64,000 nucleotides of DNA from Saprospirales bacterium GYS_P2D (GTDB taxonomy: Bacteria; Bacteroidota; Bacteroidia; Chitinophagales; Saprospiraceae), in assembly GCA_009833045.1 (NCBI GenBank), contig WUUP01000008.1, positions 171,921-235,920 on the forward strand, written 5' to 3'. A program made the translations under genes and the position numbers. Positions 62,524 through 64,000 of this stretch are shown piece by piece (position 1 is the first letter of the stretch; each line of letters starts with the position of its first letter). The notes under the pieces were generated by a model that did no database searches, was not told the origin of the DNA, and saw only the letters and a program-made list of their open reading frames with translations.

Positions 62524-63238
62524 TCAATTTGAATGAAGAAAAACAAAGTCATAGCAATATTGATTGGAATATCCCTAATAGCATACTTGGCAATTCATGC
62601 ACTTGAATTCAAAATAAAGATAAACTCACCTTATTGGACAGTATTTGCCAAATTAGGATTAGCATTATTGATAACAATTGCTCCTCTTACATTAAAGGTG
62701 AAATGGACAAACAGGATTGGACTGTCAACCTTGATGGCACTAATTTTAGTGTTTCTTATCCCCAAATTAGGAATCTGGAATATTTCATTAAATCAATATG
62801 TGAACAATGAGTCTGACAAATACGAGAAATATATAGTTCTACACAATAATGAATTAGATCAACGAGTCAAATATTTGTCATGTAGAGACGGTGAACTTTT
62901 TACCAAACCAAAATTAGACGAAGAATCCTCAAATGCATCTGTATGTGAATCATTTGAAAAGTTAGATGTTAATGAAGTGTTCATCAATCAAACTAATTCA
63001 AAATATCTGTTTGCAATGCATCGATTCATTGACAATGGCTATGGCCTTCTATATACAAAAGAGAGTTTTGTTCGCGAAGAATTTTATAAAGAAAGAGTAA
63101 ACGGACTTCAACTAACTTCAATAAAGAAAGTAAGAGAAAATTGGTATTACGTTACCTTTACATAGAATGAAAACTGAGACTAACATGTGATATGAGATCA
63201 AACTTGCTATCGCTGCGTCCGCTCCATATCACAGAACC
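62517..63238 (+). mobile_element. Cassette 3
   Basis: 722 bp. First bases GTTAGTCTCA; the R'' end (63175-63184, TGAGACTAAC) is their exact reverse complement over ten bases. Confidence 0.85.
62533..63165 (+). CDS. Cassette-borne membrane protein
   Basis: 210 residues. Three hydrophobic segments at about 5-22, 33-52 and 58-80, then a soluble domain of about 125 residues with two Cys (LSCRDGELF, VCESFEKL) that could form a disulfide outside the membrane. No family recognised. AT-rich, single gene of cassette 3, starting 16 bp after the recombination junction. Confidence 0.6.
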   Translation: MKKNKVIAILIGISLIAYLAIHALEFKIKINSPYWTVFAKLGLALLITIAPLTLKVKWTNRIGLSTLMALILVFLIPKLGIWNISLNQYVNNESDKYEKYIVLHNNELDQRVKYLSCRDGELFTKPKLDEESSNASVCESFEKLDVNEVFINQTNSKYLFAMHRFIDNGYGLLYTKESFVREEFYKERVNGLQLTSIKKVRENWYYVTFT

Positions 63239-63245
63239 GTTATGT
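63178..63245 (+). other. attC-like site of cassette 3 (atypical)
   Basis: 68 bp: R'' GACTAAC (63178-63184), R' GTTATGT (63239-63245). Outer stem GTGATATG/CATATCAC (63187-63194, 63225-63232), 8 bp. The inner stem seen in the other three sites is not visible, and the AAC-GTT interval is 54 rather than 53. Confidence 0.75.
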
Positions 63246-63880
63246 ATGATTAAAAAATGAAAATCGAAATACTATATAAAGACAGATTTGAAAATAGTGG
63301 TCAACTATTAATAGATAAGTTGACCAAACAGGAAAAATACGAATTAATTGATTTTAGTGATGTACTTAGAAGGCATATAAATAGTGAATCTGAATTAGGA
63401 CTGAAACTTCAATCCTATCTAAATAAAGGACAATTAATACCCGCAGAATTGACAAATGAAATTATGACAACCGAGATCAATCAAATTCAAACAGATAAAG
63501 TTCTTCTAAAGAATTACCCTAAATCCAAAGAGCAAATTGAACTATTCATAGAATTCTGCAAAGAAAAAAAGATAGAACTAAAAAGAGCTTGGCATATGGT
63601 GAGTTTAAACGTACTTGCGAATCTTGAAAAAATACCGAAGCATTCGAAAATGGCAGCTAAATACAAATCACATGAATATATAGAAATGAACCATGAAAGG
63701 AGTAATAAAGCCAATAGTGAATCAATTCAGGAAATTGCAAACTATTGTGAAACGATAACTTTTGAAAGTGAATCGTATGGTGTAAATATTGAAAACGATA
63801 AGATTCGAATAAGTAACCATACATAACAATGTACATGACGATCATGTCGGCTAAACGCCGCCACGCCGCATGTACTAGAC
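63239..63880 (+). mobile_element. Cassette 4
   Basis: 642 bp. First bases GTTATGTATG; the R'' end (63818-63827, CATACATAAC) is their exact reverse complement over ten bases. Confidence 0.85.
63257..63826 (+). CDS. Cassette-borne hypothetical protein
   Basis: 189 residues, soluble, mainly helical, Lys/Glu/Asn-rich. Visible pieces: MKIEILYKDRFENSGQLLID at the start and EFCKEKKIELKRAWHMVSLN in the middle. I do not recognise it. AT-rich. Its stop TAA (63824-63826) lies in the R'' box of attC 4. Confidence 0.6.
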   Translation: MKIEILYKDRFENSGQLLIDKLTKQEKYELIDFSDVLRRHINSESELGLKLQSYLNKGQLIPAELTNEIMTTEINQIQTDKVLLKNYPKSKEQIELFIEFCKEKKIELKRAWHMVSLNVLANLEKIPKHSKMAAKYKSHEYIEMNHERSNKANSESIQEIANYCETITFESESYGVNIENDKIRISNHT

Positions 63881-63887
63881 GTTGAAC
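63821..63887 (+). other. attC-like site of cassette 4
   Basis: 67 bp: R'' ACATAAC (63821-63827), R' GTTGAAC (63881-63887). Stem 1 GTACATG/CATGTAC (63831-63837, 63869-63875); stem 2 TGTCGGC/GCCGCCA (63845-63851, 63857-63863, one mismatch); loop TAAAC as in attC 2. Same 3-7-7-7-5-7-5-7-5 geometry. Confidence 0.87.
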
Positions 63888-63908
63888 AAACCGCACCCTG
63901 ATAAAGGC

Positions 63909-63937
63909 TTGACTGACAGTATGTTACACTATTTTTG
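63909..63937 (+). promoter_or_regulatory. Promoter inside the fifth unit
   Basis: TTG (63909-63911), 18-bp spacer, TATTTTTG (63930-63937): a good Bacteroidota promoter, about 37 bp before an ATG at 63974. It shows that the last unit carries its own promoter, whether it is a fifth cassette or flanking chromosome. Confidence 0.6.
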
Positions 63938-63973
63938 ATAAGATAAAATAGACTTATCAAAATCAATAAAACA

Positions 63974-64000
63974 TGGAATCCAGACAGCCGATCAATACCC
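63974..64000 (+). CDS. Start of a gene cut by the window edge
   Basis: ATG preceded by an A-rich leader and a promoter; only nine codons (MESRQPINT) are visible. No function can be given. Confidence 0.4.

Larger units (their letters stand above)
57736..63880 (+). mobile_element. Integron-like element: integrase, attI and four gene cassettes
   Basis: Integrase gene, a recombination junction 14 bp after its stop, and four cassettes each ending in an attC-like site. In all four, the first 9-10 bases of the cassette equal the reverse complement of the last bases at its own R'' box. Integrase and cassettes face the same way (reverse-integron layout). A fifth unit begins at 63881 and runs out of the window. 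See the separate entries for the sites and genes. Confidence 0.85.

Noticed and set aside
61792..63880. Cassettes as simple tandem gene duplications
   Set aside because: The genes are unrelated to each other, and only the flanking sites are similar in architecture.

Overview
The window is chromosomal DNA of a Bacteroidota bacterium. The signs are a type IX secretion C-terminal sorting domain (20305-21498), two TonB-dependent receptors of Bacteroidota types, many Cys-anchored lipoproteins, A-rich rather than Shine-Dalgarno start contexts, and promoters of the TTG-N17-19-TAnnTTTG kind. A Saprospiria/Lewinella-like host is possible, but I cannot fix the class from sequence alone.

Most of the first 57 kb is ordinary core and accessory metabolism: a truncated TPR-class III cyclase gene (1-1302), a PlsC-like acyltransferase, a glycolipid-type cluster of two GT4 glycosyltransferases flanking an UPF0104 flippase-like protein (6004-9453), a BLUF photoreceptor, a PhzF protein, a second glycosyltransferase pair (11236-12944), secreted hydrolases and lipoproteins (13-21 kb), an Oar-like receptor (22370-25495), and a class C beta-lactamase-like hydrolase. 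A gene-poor stretch (28.3-29.6 kb) holds a LuxR-type pseudogene and three terminators. Next come an M48 protease, the rRNA methyltransferases RlmI and RlmF, a HisC-like aminotransferase, and a redox/electrophile-response neighbourhood (42.1-48.8 kb: SDR, LLM flavin oxidoreductase, cupin, nitroreductase, AraC regulator, KefF-like and KefC-like proteins). A sulfatase, a MazEF pair, a class V aminotransferase, a DUF2891 lipoprotein, a second TonB receptor and an acyl-CoA thioesterase follow.

The last 6.3 kb is the most notable part: an integron-like system. A tyrosine recombinase (57736-59493) carries three N-terminal HARP-like repeats with the exact spacing K-x6-[YW]-x6-W and a complete R/K/H/R/H/Y catalytic set, but has no room for the insertion that defines classical IntI integrases. 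It lies in the same direction as the cassettes, and its stop codon is 14 bp before the first cassette. Four complete cassettes follow (59508-63880), each ending in a 67-68 bp attC-like hairpin site. In every cassette the first 9-10 bases (GTT...) are the exact reverse complement of the bases at its own terminal R'' box, which is the signature expected of units that circularise and reinsert at GTT. Three of the four attC sites share an identical 3-7-7-7-5-7-5-7-5 geometry although their stem sequences differ. Cassette genes are visibly more AT-rich than the host DNA and encode hydrolases, an acyltransferase and unknown proteins.

A second theme is a family of 7-bp-period arrays (CTAnnnn heptads) at gene ends (14881, 20270, 54067), in an intergenic repeat patch (19984) and directly upstream of the integrase (57619). 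Two of them follow a T/G-rich repetitive tract.
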